64,000 nucleotides of DNA. Origin: Pyrinomonadaceae bacterium. GTDB taxonomy: Bacteria; Acidobacteriota; Blastocatellia; Pyrinomonadales; Pyrinomonadaceae. Below, in pieces: positions 1 through 7,727 of this stretch. The DNA lies in contig JANQRU010000001.1 in NCBI GenBank assembly GCA_028284415.1, positions 558,001-622,000 on the forward strand, read 5' to 3'. The notes beneath the pieces were generated by a model. That model saw nothing but the letters and a program-made list of their open reading frames with translations. It was not told where the DNA came from and did not search any database. Positions within the stretch are counted from its first letter, which is position 1. Every line of letters begins with the position of its first letter. The position numbers were made by a program, and so were the translations under genes.

Positions 1-246
1 TTGGTAAATGGAGAGATGGATATGACTCTTGCGTATTGGATTAGAGCATTAAGTGCCAATGAAAACTCACCTTTAACAGCAATCGAGTCAGGAATAATAA
101 GTCCAGCTAGAGGTGCTGGTTATGGCAGAAATTATTGGACAATCTTTAAGCTTAATTACGTTTTACACCAAAATGCCCCCAATGTCTGGCAAAACATCCC
201 AAATCATAGAAATACAAAACCAGCTTTAAGAAATGAGCTTCAATAA
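1..246 (+). CDS. Hypothetical protein, possibly 5'-truncated by the window edge
   Basis: An 81-residue open frame begins with a TTG codon at the very first base, so the true start may lie outside the window. I do not recognise a family. The protein is rich in Asn, Trp and Tyr in its second half and has no signal peptide or membrane segment. It stops 38 bases before the next gene on the same strand, so the two may be co-transcribed. The unrelated unknown protein at 54849-55412 has a similar residue flavour, but I see no convincing homology. Confidence 0.45.
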   Translation: MVNGEMDMTLAYWIRALSANENSPLTAIESGIISPARGAGYGRNYWTIFKLNYVLHQNAPNVWQNIPNHRNTKPALRNELQ

Positions 247-284
247 AGAAGTTTTTTGAATTAAATAGTTTAGAGGGAAAGTAT

Positions 285-1394
285 ATGTCTAGTGAATTTT
301 TTAATGATACCAATGGAAACTTATGGTGGGCTGATTTTGATCAGATAATAATTCTACTTAGAATGTGGTCACAAGCAAAAGCCTATACTGAAACAATCAC
401 TGTAAGCGAGCATAATGGTTTGCAAGAGTTAAATCTGGATCAATCACGCTTTCGTGGTTTAAGGGAAACGCTACATCAAAGGGAAATTGGCACAGTCTCT
501 GAAAACATATATGCAAACCCGCAGAATGTTTTTAGTCATTTGGTAGGACGTTATCAAGACATACCTCGTCTAGAAGAGCAAAAACGAAGGCAATTTAACA
601 GAGTTCAAAGTCATAACCATCAATTAATTGAAAGAAGAGTAACGAGAGGTGAAAGGACTGTCGCTGTACTGCAGTTCACACGCGATGTTTCTGCAGCAAT
701 TTTCATGTGTTGCATTCCGGTAGCAGGTCTCGAACTTGGTCCTGCAATGGCACTTAGACTTGCCGGAAGTGTTTTTCAAGGAATATCCAATTATGAAGAT
801 ACAGGAAATGCTGCGTCAGCTCTTGCTACAGGAGTTTTTTCTTTTAAATCCAGCTTATTGGGATTACCCGAAAGTGCAAACAGAGCCGCTCAAATAATTT
901 TCACTATCGTAAACACAGGCAATCAGGCTGTAGCAAATTCAGCTATCAGCATGTTAACAGTTAACGACAGATCAGCGACAACATTTACAAATGTGCTTAG
1001 AGGAGAATTAATCAGTGGCGGATTTGATATTGCTGCCACACCAATTTTAAGTGCCGTAAATAGTAGGTTAGATGGAAATGTATTGCCTATCGCAGTAGAA
1101 ACTTTGGCAGGTCGTGGGGTTTCTGCTGCAGCTGGAGCCACAAATGATGCTTTGCCACAACCAGCTCAGAGCACAACCCAAACACCGAACCAAACGCCAC
1201 CAAATTCAGGTAATCAACCTGCCAATGCAGCAAGAATTCGGCAAGAATTGTTGAGACGAAGTTCACAAGCTCACCCCCTCCAAGGTATAGAAAATACACC
1301 TTTTTACAGGTATCTCTTAACAGGTGATGAGAATCAGCTACTATCCAGAGCTCAACAATATGTGATGGGAAATCTACTGCGAAGAGGAACTTGA
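285..1394 (+). CDS. Hypothetical protein with hydrophobic Ala/Gly-rich centre and Gln/Pro/Asn linker
   Basis: This 369-residue protein starts at an ATG preceded by a GAGGG ribosome-binding site. I recognise no family. Residues 1-120 are polar and charged. Residues about 125-290 are Ala/Gly/Ser-rich and amphipathic, with two or three stretches that could be weak membrane or pore-forming helices (about 130-165 and 185-225). Residues about 290-315 form a Thr/Gln/Pro/Asn linker, followed by a short helical C-terminus. There is no signal peptide. A central glycine/alanine-rich hydrophobic region followed by a flexible linker is seen in some toxins and secreted effectors, but that is only an inference. 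The gene ends at a strong bidirectional terminator. Confidence 0.6.
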   Translation: MSSEFFNDTNGNLWWADFDQIIILLRMWSQAKAYTETITVSEHNGLQELNLDQSRFRGLRETLHQREIGTVSENIYANPQNVFSHLVGRYQDIPRLEEQKRRQFNRVQSHNHQLIERRVTRGERTVAVLQFTRDVSAAIFMCCIPVAGLELGPAMALRLAGSVFQGISNYEDTGNAASALATGVFSFKSSLLGLPESANRAAQIIFTIVNTGNQAVANSAISMLTVNDRSATTFTNVLRGELISGGFDIAATPILSAVNSRLDGNVLPIAVETLAGRGVSAAAGATNDALPQPAQSTTQTPNQTPPNSGNQPANAARIRQELLRRSSQAHPLQGIENTPFYRYLLTGDENQLLSRAQQYVMGNLLRRGT

Positions 1395-1418
1395 TTCTTA
1401 AACTTCATGACTGTAAAT

Positions 1419-1450
1419 AAGGCAGTCAAAAGTATTTTTTTGACTGCCTT
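1419..1450. terminator. Bidirectional intrinsic terminator
   Basis: A 12-bp inverted repeat (AAGGCAGTCAAA ... TTTGACTGCCTT) with a short T-rich loop lies between two convergent genes. T-runs or A-runs on either side let it work on both strands. Confidence 0.8.
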
Positions 1451-1476
1451 TAGTTACATTGAAGATATTATCTTTA

Positions 1477-2292
1477 TTACTGAATACAGATTCTAGTAGG
1501 TGCTACAAATCCGTTTGTGCTATTTGGATAAGTGGTTATACCCTCAAAACAATTTGCATTTACAGCATAACCTTCAAATACATTTAACTGATTACTGCCA
1601 TCGTAGGTATCAAAAACTAACTTTTTAGAACTTGGTTGATACCAACTTCCTGTAAGATTTGGATAATTTGTATAACTTACAGTTCCATTTGAATTCAATG
1701 TTGCGGCGAGACTTTGAATAGAACTTGGAAATAGAGTGCACTCAAAAAATGCAGTTAAATTTGTTCCACCACAGAATGAAATTAAGTAATTACCACCACT
1801 TACAACATTTTGGACATATTTAAATTGGGGGCTTTTGGTTGCTGAATTATCAGTAAGATTTGACTCATTAGTAGAAGTTGTAGCAGTTGCTGTCATTGCC
1901 AATGATTTACTTGAGACCGGAAACTCAAAATTGAATCTGATTGCCTTGCGTTTGCCGGGTTTTATTCTACCGATATTACATTCGATCTTATTACTAATAA
2001 TCTGACAACGGCTGTCCAAATCAGTGACCGTACCCATTATAAATTGATTTGGACTTGTATCTGTAATCGGCATATCAATAGAAATTGTCACGTCATCTGC
2101 TCGAACAGTTCCGTTATTGGTGACACGCACACGATAGCGATAGGGATTATAAACAAATGGTCTCTGTCTGCCTAAAAATTCTGTTTCCAAATCCGCTTCA
2201 TTTGAGCTGGCAAAAAGGTTTTCCGAACCTGCTACGACAAAAACAAATAGAAAAGACCAAACGATAAAACTCTTTAAATTAAATATTTTCAT
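1477..2292 (-). CDS. Secreted protein with DUF11-like domain
   Basis: The first 28 residues form a Sec signal peptide (basic start, long hydrophobic core, small residues before the cleavage site). Residues about 45-150 resemble the DUF11/CARDB beta-sandwich found in bacterial surface proteins: a tract reading VRVTNNGTVRADDVTISIDMP, then a Cys pair and a GRIKPGKRK turn. Residues about 160-271 form a second beta-rich region with four Cys. The protein is probably periplasmic or surface-exposed and structural; no catalytic motif is visible. It is a single-gene unit, convergent with the gene at 285-1394. Confidence 0.65.
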   Translation of the reverse strand: MKIFNLKSFIVWSFLFVFVVAGSENLFASSNEADLETEFLGRQRPFVYNPYRYRVRVTNNGTVRADDVTISIDMPITDTSPNQFIMGTVTDLDSRCQIISNKIECNIGRIKPGKRKAIRFNFEFPVSSKSLAMTATATTSTNESNLTDNSATKSPQFKYVQNVVSGGNYLISFCGGTNLTAFFECTLFPSSIQSLAATLNSNGTVSYTNYPNLTGSWYQPSSKKLVFDTYDGSNQLNVFEGYAVNANCFEGITTYPNSTNGFVAPTRICIQ

Positions 2293-2450
2293 ATTATCTC
2301 CTGTTTCTTTTCTAGTTGGGGTTTTAAGATTTATTTACTGTTTCTGTGTTTGAGAACGTCAAGTAATTTTCTTCTTGCAAGTTTTCTCAAATTCTTATCA
2401 ATTTTGTTTGAAATTTTGATCCTTTGCCCCACAAATTCGCTTTTTTAAGC

Positions 2451-2456
2451 TATAAT
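2451..2456 (+). promoter_or_regulatory. Possible -10 element of the NTF2-like gene
   Basis: A perfect TATAAT lies 40 bases before the ATG at 2496. The only TTG-type -35 candidate is about 21 bases upstream, which is too far, so only the -10 is supported. Confidence 0.35.
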
Positions 2457-2495
2457 TTAGCGATATTTTTTAACTTTTAATTCAGAGGTAAAATC

Positions 2496-2993
2496 ATGAG
2501 AGTTTATAACTTAAAACTTATTCCTTTATGCGTAATTTTATTACTTTCGGCGACCTGCATTTTTGGACAAAAAAGCTTTTCACCAAAGGATTCGAAAGCA
2601 ATAATTAATATTAAAGAAACGTACAAAGAAGCTTGGCTCAAAAATGACAGCGAAAGGATACTTTCACTTTTCACGGAAGATGCGACAATCTATCCAAACG
2701 GACTTTCGCCAAGAACTGGTAAAGAAAATCTGCGGAAATTCTGGTTTTCGCCCAGTGATACGAAAACTATCATCACAGATTATGATTTGGGTGTTTCCGA
2801 AATACACGGAGATAGAAAAATGGCAGTGGCGTCCGGCTCAACCAAGATAAAATGGACGATGATGAACAAAGACGGTACTTCAAAAAAATATGCATCAGAG
2901 GGAAATTATATGACCGTTTTTACGAAAGAAAAAAATGTCTGGAGAATCTTCAAACACATCTGGAATGGCAAATTTCTAGAAGTGAAAAATTAA
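2496..2993 (+). CDS. Secreted NTF2-like (DUF4440/SnoaL-type) protein
   Basis: The 165-residue product begins with a Sec signal peptide (about residues 1-25, ending FGQ). The rest has the shape of the DUF4440/SnoaL NTF2-like superfamily: an N-terminal helix with the KEAWLKNDSERILSLFTEDA pattern, followed by a curved sheet ending in FTKEKNVWRIFKHIWN. Such proteins are small cone-shaped barrels, often with an isomerase-like or binding pocket. The function cannot be told from sequence, but an exported location is likely. The start is set by GAGG ten bases upstream. A second NTF2-like secreted protein lies at 13971-14462. Confidence 0.7.
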   Translation: MRVYNLKLIPLCVILLLSATCIFGQKSFSPKDSKAIINIKETYKEAWLKNDSERILSLFTEDATIYPNGLSPRTGKENLRKFWFSPSDTKTIITDYDLGVSEIHGDRKMAVASGSTKIKWTMMNKDGTSKKYASEGNYMTVFTKEKNVWRIFKHIWNGKFLEVKN

Positions 2994-3018
2994 GCGGCAT
3001 CTTTGAATAATGGTTGAA

Positions 3019-3047
3019 TTGACTCAATTTAACCAAACAGCTAGAAT
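3019..3047 (+). promoter_or_regulatory. Sigma-70-type promoter of the cupin-metH unit
   Basis: TTGACT (3019-3024) and TAGAAT (3042-3047) are separated by exactly 17 bases. The predicted start of transcription, near 3054, falls just before the SAM-II-like aptamer. Confidence 0.65.
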
Positions 3048-3060
3048 CATAAGTTGAAAT

Positions 3061-3112
3061 GTGGTGAGTTATGGCAACTTGCGACCACTTAAAACAAACT
3101 GCTAAACAGCTT
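3061..3112 (+). promoter_or_regulatory. SAM-II-like riboswitch upstream of cupin-metH
   Basis: The segment has the order of elements of the SAM-II (SAM-alpha) aptamer. A P1 stem GTGGT (3061-3065) pairs with ACCAC (3084-3088). The first loop starts GAGTTATGG and ends CTTGC, and a TTAAAACAAACT strand is followed by the conserved GCTAAA. An AGTT in the loop can pair with AACT in the 3' strand, giving the family's H-type pseudoknot. It sits between a promoter and a terminator hairpin and ahead of methionine synthase, which is the expected context for S-adenosylmethionine feedback. I identified it by eye from remembered consensus features; a covariance-model search would be decisive. Confidence 0.72.
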
Positions 3113-3132
3113 ACAAAAGATTTTCAAAAACG

Positions 3133-3166
3133 AAAGCCTTGTGTTGTTTAGCACAGGGCTTTTGAT
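3133..3166 (+). terminator. Intrinsic terminator, likely the riboswitch expression platform
   Basis: An 11-bp stem (AAAGCCTTGTG with CACAGGGCTTT, one G-U pair) ends in a T-rich tract nine bases before the cupin ATG. Its place between the aptamer and the gene suggests transcription attenuation when SAM is bound. Confidence 0.7.
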
Positions 3167-3174
3167 TTTATATT

Positions 3175-3567
3175 ATGAACAGCAAATTTCTCGAAAGTTT
3201 CACGGAAGATTACGCAGTTTTAAGTAAAGAAGGTGGTATTTCTACTCTTGAAGGTGGCGATGTTTTTTGGAGTCAGACACCTGAAGAACTGGATAAGATT
3301 GGAGAGAGTTGGCTGATTACGGAATTTGAATTTGATAAAGATTGGGCAACTTGGGAAATGCATCCAAATGGCGAGGAAATCGTTTATTTGCTTTCGGGGG
3401 CGTTGAATTTAATTTTGGATAAAGATGGCGAAAAGCAAACGATTGAACTACGTAAAAAGGGTTTAGTAATCATCGAACGCGGAACTTGGCACACTGCAAA
3501 AGTTTTTGAGCCGAGCAAAATGTTAGTTGTAACATACGGAAAAGACACTCAAATAAAGCCTGTTTGA
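3175..3567 (+). CDS. Small cupin-domain protein
   Basis: The 130-residue protein is a single small beta-barrel cupin (Cupin_2 type). The first motif is WEMHPNGEEIVYLLSG (about residues 60-75) and the second is GLVIIERGTWHTAKV (about 97-111), giving His and Glu residues for a metal site. Cupins of this size bind small ligands or act as dioxygenases or isomerases; the substrate is unknown. It is the first gene after the SAM-II-like element and ends 15 bases before metH. It is therefore probably co-regulated with methionine synthesis. A link to sulfur or thiol chemistry is inference. Confidence 0.75.
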   Translation: MNSKFLESFTEDYAVLSKEGGISTLEGGDVFWSQTPEELDKIGESWLITEFEFDKDWATWEMHPNGEEIVYLLSGALNLILDKDGEKQTIELRKKGLVIIERGTWHTAKVFEPSKMLVVTYGKDTQIKPV

Positions 3568-3582
3568 AACTTTTGAATATAT

Positions 3583-6500
3583 ATGAGTAATAACTTTTTA
3601 GATTTATTAAAAGAAAAAATCGTCGTTTTTGACGGAGCGATGGGAAGTAGTTTGCAAGCTCAAGAATTGAGTTTGGATGATTGGGGTGGAGCAGAGTTTG
3701 AGAATTGCTCTGAGAATTTGCTTTATACAAAACCTGAAGCGATTGAAATTGTCCATAGGGATTTTTTGGAAGCGGGTTGCGATGTAATCGAAACAAATAG
3801 TTTTGGTGGCTCTGAAGTTGTCTTGGCGGAATTTGGAATTGCTGAAAAAACTTATGATGTTAATCGCAAAGCTGCTGAAATGGCGAAGCGTTTGGCAAAT
3901 GATTATTCGACCAAAGATAAACCAAGATTTGTTGCAGGTTCGATTGGTCCGGGAACGAAACTACCAACACTTGGACATATTACTTATCGTGATTTAAAAG
4001 CAGCTTACGTTGACCAAGTTCATGGACTTATTGACGGTGGTTCTGATCTTTTGATTGTCGAAACTTGTCAGGATTTACTTCAAACAAAAGCGGCTCTTTC
4101 GGCTATTTTTGAACACTTTGGAAAGAACAAAATCCAACTTCCCGTTTTTGCTCAAGTTACAATTGAAACTTTCGGAACAATGCTCAATGGAACGGAAATC
4201 GGAGCGGCTCTAGCCGCTCTTGAACCTTTTCCCATTGACGTTATCGGAATGAACTGCGGAACAGGTCCGCGACAAATGGCTGATTCGCTCAAATATCTCT
4301 GCGAACACGCCGAAATGCCCGTTTCAGTTTTGCCAAATGCTGGGCTTCCCGAAGTAAAAGACGGCAAACAGCATTATGACGAAACGCCCGAAAGCTTTAC
4401 TGAACAAGTTATTCATTTTGCCAAAGATTACGGCGTAAATATTGTCGGTGGGTGTTGCGGGACAACTCCACAACACATTGAAATGCTTCGCGAAGAGATC
4501 GAACGAATTTCACCAAAAAATCGTGATGCCTCTCTTGCACCTTCGGCATCTTCAATCTATTTCCGTCAGCCTTATGACCAAGACAATTCCTTTTTGATTG
4601 TCGGTGAACGTGTAAATGCATCGGGCTCAAGAAAAATGCGACGTTTGCTCGATGCTGAAGATTGGGATGGACTTGTTTCGCTTGCAAAAGAACAAGAACG
4701 AGAAGGCTCACATATCTTGGATGTAAACGTGGATTTCGTCGGACGCGATGGCGTTGCCGATATGAAGGAACTTGTTTCTCGGCTCGTTACAAATGTAAAA
4801 ATTCCTCTGATGCTCGATTCGACCGAGTGGGAAAAGATGGAAGCCGGGCTCGAATATGCGGGTGGAAAATGTATCTTAAATTCAACCAACTACGAAGATG
4901 GCGAACCTCGCTATTATAAAGTTTTAGAGCTTTGTAAAGAATACGGAGCAGCAGTTGTTGTCGGCTTAATTGACGAAGAAGGAATGGCTCGAACGGCTGA
5001 GAAAAAAGTCGAAATCGCCCGACGTGCCTATAAAGATGCAACAGAATTTGGAATTCCTGCACACGATATTTTCTTTGACCCGCTCGCTCTTCCAATTTCA
5101 ACAGGTATTGAAGAAGACCGTGCCAACGCACATCAAACAATCGAATCAATTAAACAAATTAAAGAGGAAATGCCAGATGCAAATATTATTTTGGGTGTTT
5201 CAAATATCTCATTTGGTTTGAATCCTGCGGCTCGTGTTGTGCTCAATTCCGTATTCCTAAATGATGCTGTCGAAGCTGGCATGAATTCAGCTATCGTCAA
5301 TGCTATCAAGATTTTACCGCTTTCGAGATTTAACGAACACGAAATCGAAGTTGCACGAGAATTGATTTACGACAAACGTCAATTTGATGGTGACATCTGT
5401 ACTTACGATCCCCTTACAGAATTTACAAAACTCTTTGAAGGCAAAAAACGAAAGAGTTTAAAACAAGACATTTCCGACTTACCAATCGAAGAAAAACTCC
5501 AACGCCACATCATCGATGGTGAAAAAATTGGTCTTGAAGATTCATTGAATACTGCACTTAAAAAGTATGAAGCTTTAGACATTATCAACATACATCTGCT
5601 CGGTGGAATGAAAGTCGTCGGCGATTTATTTGGTTCTGGACAAATGCAACTTCCCTTCGTTTTGCAATCTGCCGAAGCGATGAAATCTGCTGTTAAATTC
5701 CTCGAACCACACATGGAAAAAGTTGAAGGTGAATCAAATAAAGGCACAATGGTTCTTGCAACTGTTAAAGGAGATGTTCACGATATAGGCAAAAATTTGG
5801 TTGACATAATCCTAACCAACAACGGCTACAAAGTCGTAAACCTTGGCATTAAACAAACAATTGATGCGATTTTGGATGCTTGCGATGAACACAAACCAGA
5901 CGCAATAGGTATGAGCGGTCTGCTTGTAAAATCGACACTCATAATGCGAGATAATCTCGAAATTATGAATGAACGAGCCGTCACAACCCCCGTTGTTCTA
6001 GGCGGTGCGGCACTGAATCGTCGTTATGTTGATAATGATTTGATTCCTCTGTTTAATAGCAAATTGTTCTACGCTCGTGATGCGTTTGATGGCTTGAATG
6101 CAATGGATGAATTGACTCAAAAAGAAGATTCAACCGCAAAGGTCGCAGAGGACGCAAAGGCAAAAGAAGCTGTTGCAGGAAATGGTAAACCGGTACAGTT
6201 GGGGTTAGCAGATGCTTCAAATGCTGATATTCAAACAGTTACAGACGAAGAAAACCTTGTCGGCGAAGATGCGAAACTCGGCAAAAAAGCAACAAGAGTT
6301 TCAGCAAAACAAACCGGCGACACAACACACACAACCAAATCTGATATTCAACCTGTCGAAAATCTGCCAACTGCACCATTTTATGGTTCAAAAGTTGTCG
6401 AAATCACAGACCTAACCAAAGTCTTTGCATTTATCAACGAAACCGCACTTTTCAAAGGTCAATGGCAATACAAACAAGGCAGAAAATCAAAAGAAGAATA

Positions 6501-7170
6501 TCAACAGATTCTCGAAATGGAAGTTTATCCGCGTTACCAAGAAATCAAAACCACAGCCATCCGTGAAAAATTGCTCGAAGCGAAATTGGTTTACGGATAC
6601 TTCCCTTGCCAATCGGAAGGTAACGATTTAATCATCTACGAAGACGATGAAAAAACAGAAAAAATGCGTTTTACATTCCCACGCCAACCGCTTGAACAAC
6701 GTGGAAGTAAAAACCTTTGCTTAGCTGATTTCTTCGCGTCAAAAGAATCAGGCAAAATTGATGTCGTGCCGTTTCATCTTGTGACAATGGGACGAAAAGC
6801 ATCCGAACATTCAGCAAAACTTTTCAAAAATGACGATTACAAAGATTATCTATTATTCCACGGTTTATCAGTAGAATCAGCAGAAGCACTAGCCGAAATG
6901 TGGCACAAACGCATCCGCGAAGAACTCGGAATAGCAGACAACGATGCACCAGAAATGACCAAACTGTTCAAACAAGGCTACCAAGGCTCACGCTACAGCT
7001 TCGGCTATCCTGCGTGTCCAAATTTGGAAGACCAAACTAAATTGTTTGAACTAATAAAACCCGGACGAATAGACGTTTCGCTCACAGATGAATTTATGCT
7101 CGATCCAGAACAATCAACGTCGGCAATTATTTTGCATCATCCAGAAGCCAAGTATTTTAATGTGGAGTAA
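3583..7170 (+). CDS. metH: Cobalamin-dependent methionine synthase
   Basis: This 1195-residue cytosolic enzyme transfers the methyl group of 5-methyltetrahydrofolate through cobalamin to homocysteine. All modules are present. The homocysteine-binding barrel (1-310) has zinc ligands Cys225, Cys291 and Cys292. The pterin-binding barrel (about 335-600) has the GERVNASGS motif. A cap domain spans about 640-720. The B12 domain (about 725-860) has the Asp731-x-His733-x-x-Gly736 motif, whose His ligates cobalt. The AdoMet-binding reactivation domain (about 935-1195) has RYSFGYPACPN. About 85 residues of low-complexity, charged, Ala/Thr/Lys-rich sequence (about 848-932) join the B12 and reactivation domains, longer than the usual linker. 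It is the second gene after the riboswitch. The last third shifts to AC-rich codon use. Confidence 0.97.
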   Translation: MSNNFLDLLKEKIVVFDGAMGSSLQAQELSLDDWGGAEFENCSENLLYTKPEAIEIVHRDFLEAGCDVIETNSFGGSEVVLAEFGIAEKTYDVNRKAAEMAKRLANDYSTKDKPRFVAGSIGPGTKLPTLGHITYRDLKAAYVDQVHGLIDGGSDLLIVETCQDLLQTKAALSAIFEHFGKNKIQLPVFAQVTIETFGTMLNGTEIGAALAALEPFPIDVIGMNCGTGPRQMADSLKYLCEHAEMPVSVLPNAGLPEVKDGKQHYDETPESFTEQVIHFAKDYGVNIVGGCCGTTPQHIEMLREEIERISPKNRDASLAPSASSIYFRQPYDQDNSFLIVGERVNASGSRKMRRLLDAEDWDGLVSLAKEQEREGSHILDVNVDFVGRDGVADMKELVSRLVTNVKIPLMLDSTEWEKMEAGLEYAGGKCILNSTNYEDGEPRYYKVLELCKEYGAAVVVGLIDEEGMARTAEKKVEIARRAYKDATEFGIPAHDIFFDPLALPISTGIEEDRANAHQTIESIKQIKEEMPDANIILGVSNISFGLNPAARVVLNSVFLNDAVEAGMNSAIVNAIKILPLSRFNEHEIEVARELIYDKRQFDGDICTYDPLTEFTKLFEGKKRKSLKQDISDLPIEEKLQRHIIDGEKIGLEDSLNTALKKYEALDIINIHLLGGMKVVGDLFGSGQMQLPFVLQSAEAMKSAVKFLEPHMEKVEGESNKGTMVLATVKGDVHDIGKNLVDIILTNNGYKVVNLGIKQTIDAILDACDEHKPDAIGMSGLLVKSTLIMRDNLEIMNERAVTTPVVLGGAALNRRYVDNDLIPLFNSKLFYARDAFDGLNAMDELTQKEDSTAKVAEDAKAKEAVAGNGKPVQLGLADASNADIQTVTDEENLVGEDAKLGKKATRVSAKQTGDTTHTTKSDIQPVENLPTAPFYGSKVVEITDLTKVFAFINETALFKGQWQYKQGRKSKEEYQQILEMEVYPRYQEIKTTAIREKLLEAKLVYGYFPCQSEGNDLIIYEDDEKTEKMRFTFPRQPLEQRGSKNLCLADFFASKESGKIDVVPFHLVTMGRKASEHSAKLFKNDDYKDYLLFHGLSVESAEALAEMWHKRIREELGIADNDAPEMTKLFKQGYQGSRYSFGYPACPNLEDQTKLFELIKPGRIDVSLTDEFMLDPEQSTSAIILHHPEAKYFNVE

Positions 7171-7173
7171 ATT

Positions 7174-7584
7174 ATGGCAGGCAAAACTTATCAAGATTCT
7201 TATTTTGGCAGTTTGGTTTACGATGAGAAAATGCTAGCTTGGATTGGAGAGTTTTCAATTGATCGTTGGCATAAAATTGCTGTTGAATTTGATGGAGAAG
7301 ATGAAAATGATTTGGAAACGGTGGAAAAATCTAAACTCTCTATCAATAAAATTCTAGAAAGAGAAAATGAATTTCGGTTGAATTCCGCAACTCAACTTTC
7401 AGATTCCAAGGATGGAAAATCTATAGAAAATCTTTATTCCAAGCTGTCTATTAAATCAATATGTTTTTCCGATGATGAAAGTGTAGCTATTGAGTACGAT
7501 AATGGAGATTTGTTTTCAAAAAAATCAATTATCATTTCAGTTGATAGAGACGGAAATCTAGAAGATTTTGACGTATTGGATTAG
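7174..7584 (+). CDS. DUF2262-like hypothetical protein
   Basis: The gene starts three bases after the metH stop, so it is translationally close to it. The 136-residue product is acidic and has no signal peptide. Its C-terminal half (about 85-136), with a GDLFSKKSIIISVDRDGNLEDFDV pattern split over two strands, resembles the end of DUF2262 proteins, which are uncharacterised and often found in variable gene neighbourhoods. No catalytic motif is visible. It is probably a passenger of the metH transcript; a role in methionine metabolism is not implied by its sequence. Confidence 0.5.
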   Translation: MAGKTYQDSYFGSLVYDEKMLAWIGEFSIDRWHKIAVEFDGEDENDLETVEKSKLSINKILERENEFRLNSATQLSDSKDGKSIENLYSKLSIKSICFSDDESVAIEYDNGDLFSKKSIIISVDRDGNLEDFDVLD

Positions 7585-7727
7585 AGAGATTATTTGTTCA
7601 TTAGCACTCAAATCCGACGAAAAAATTGCATCGTGAATGTCATCCAGACATAAAACCCGTTTCCATTAATTTGCAAAAATTTCTGCCAAAATTACGTAGA
7701 TTCATTTGGAATATTTTCTATCAACTT

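Noticed and set aside
3000-3175. Cobalamin riboswitch ahead of metH
   Set aside because: No B12-box-like sequence is present, and the element is far too short. The pattern fits SAM-II better.
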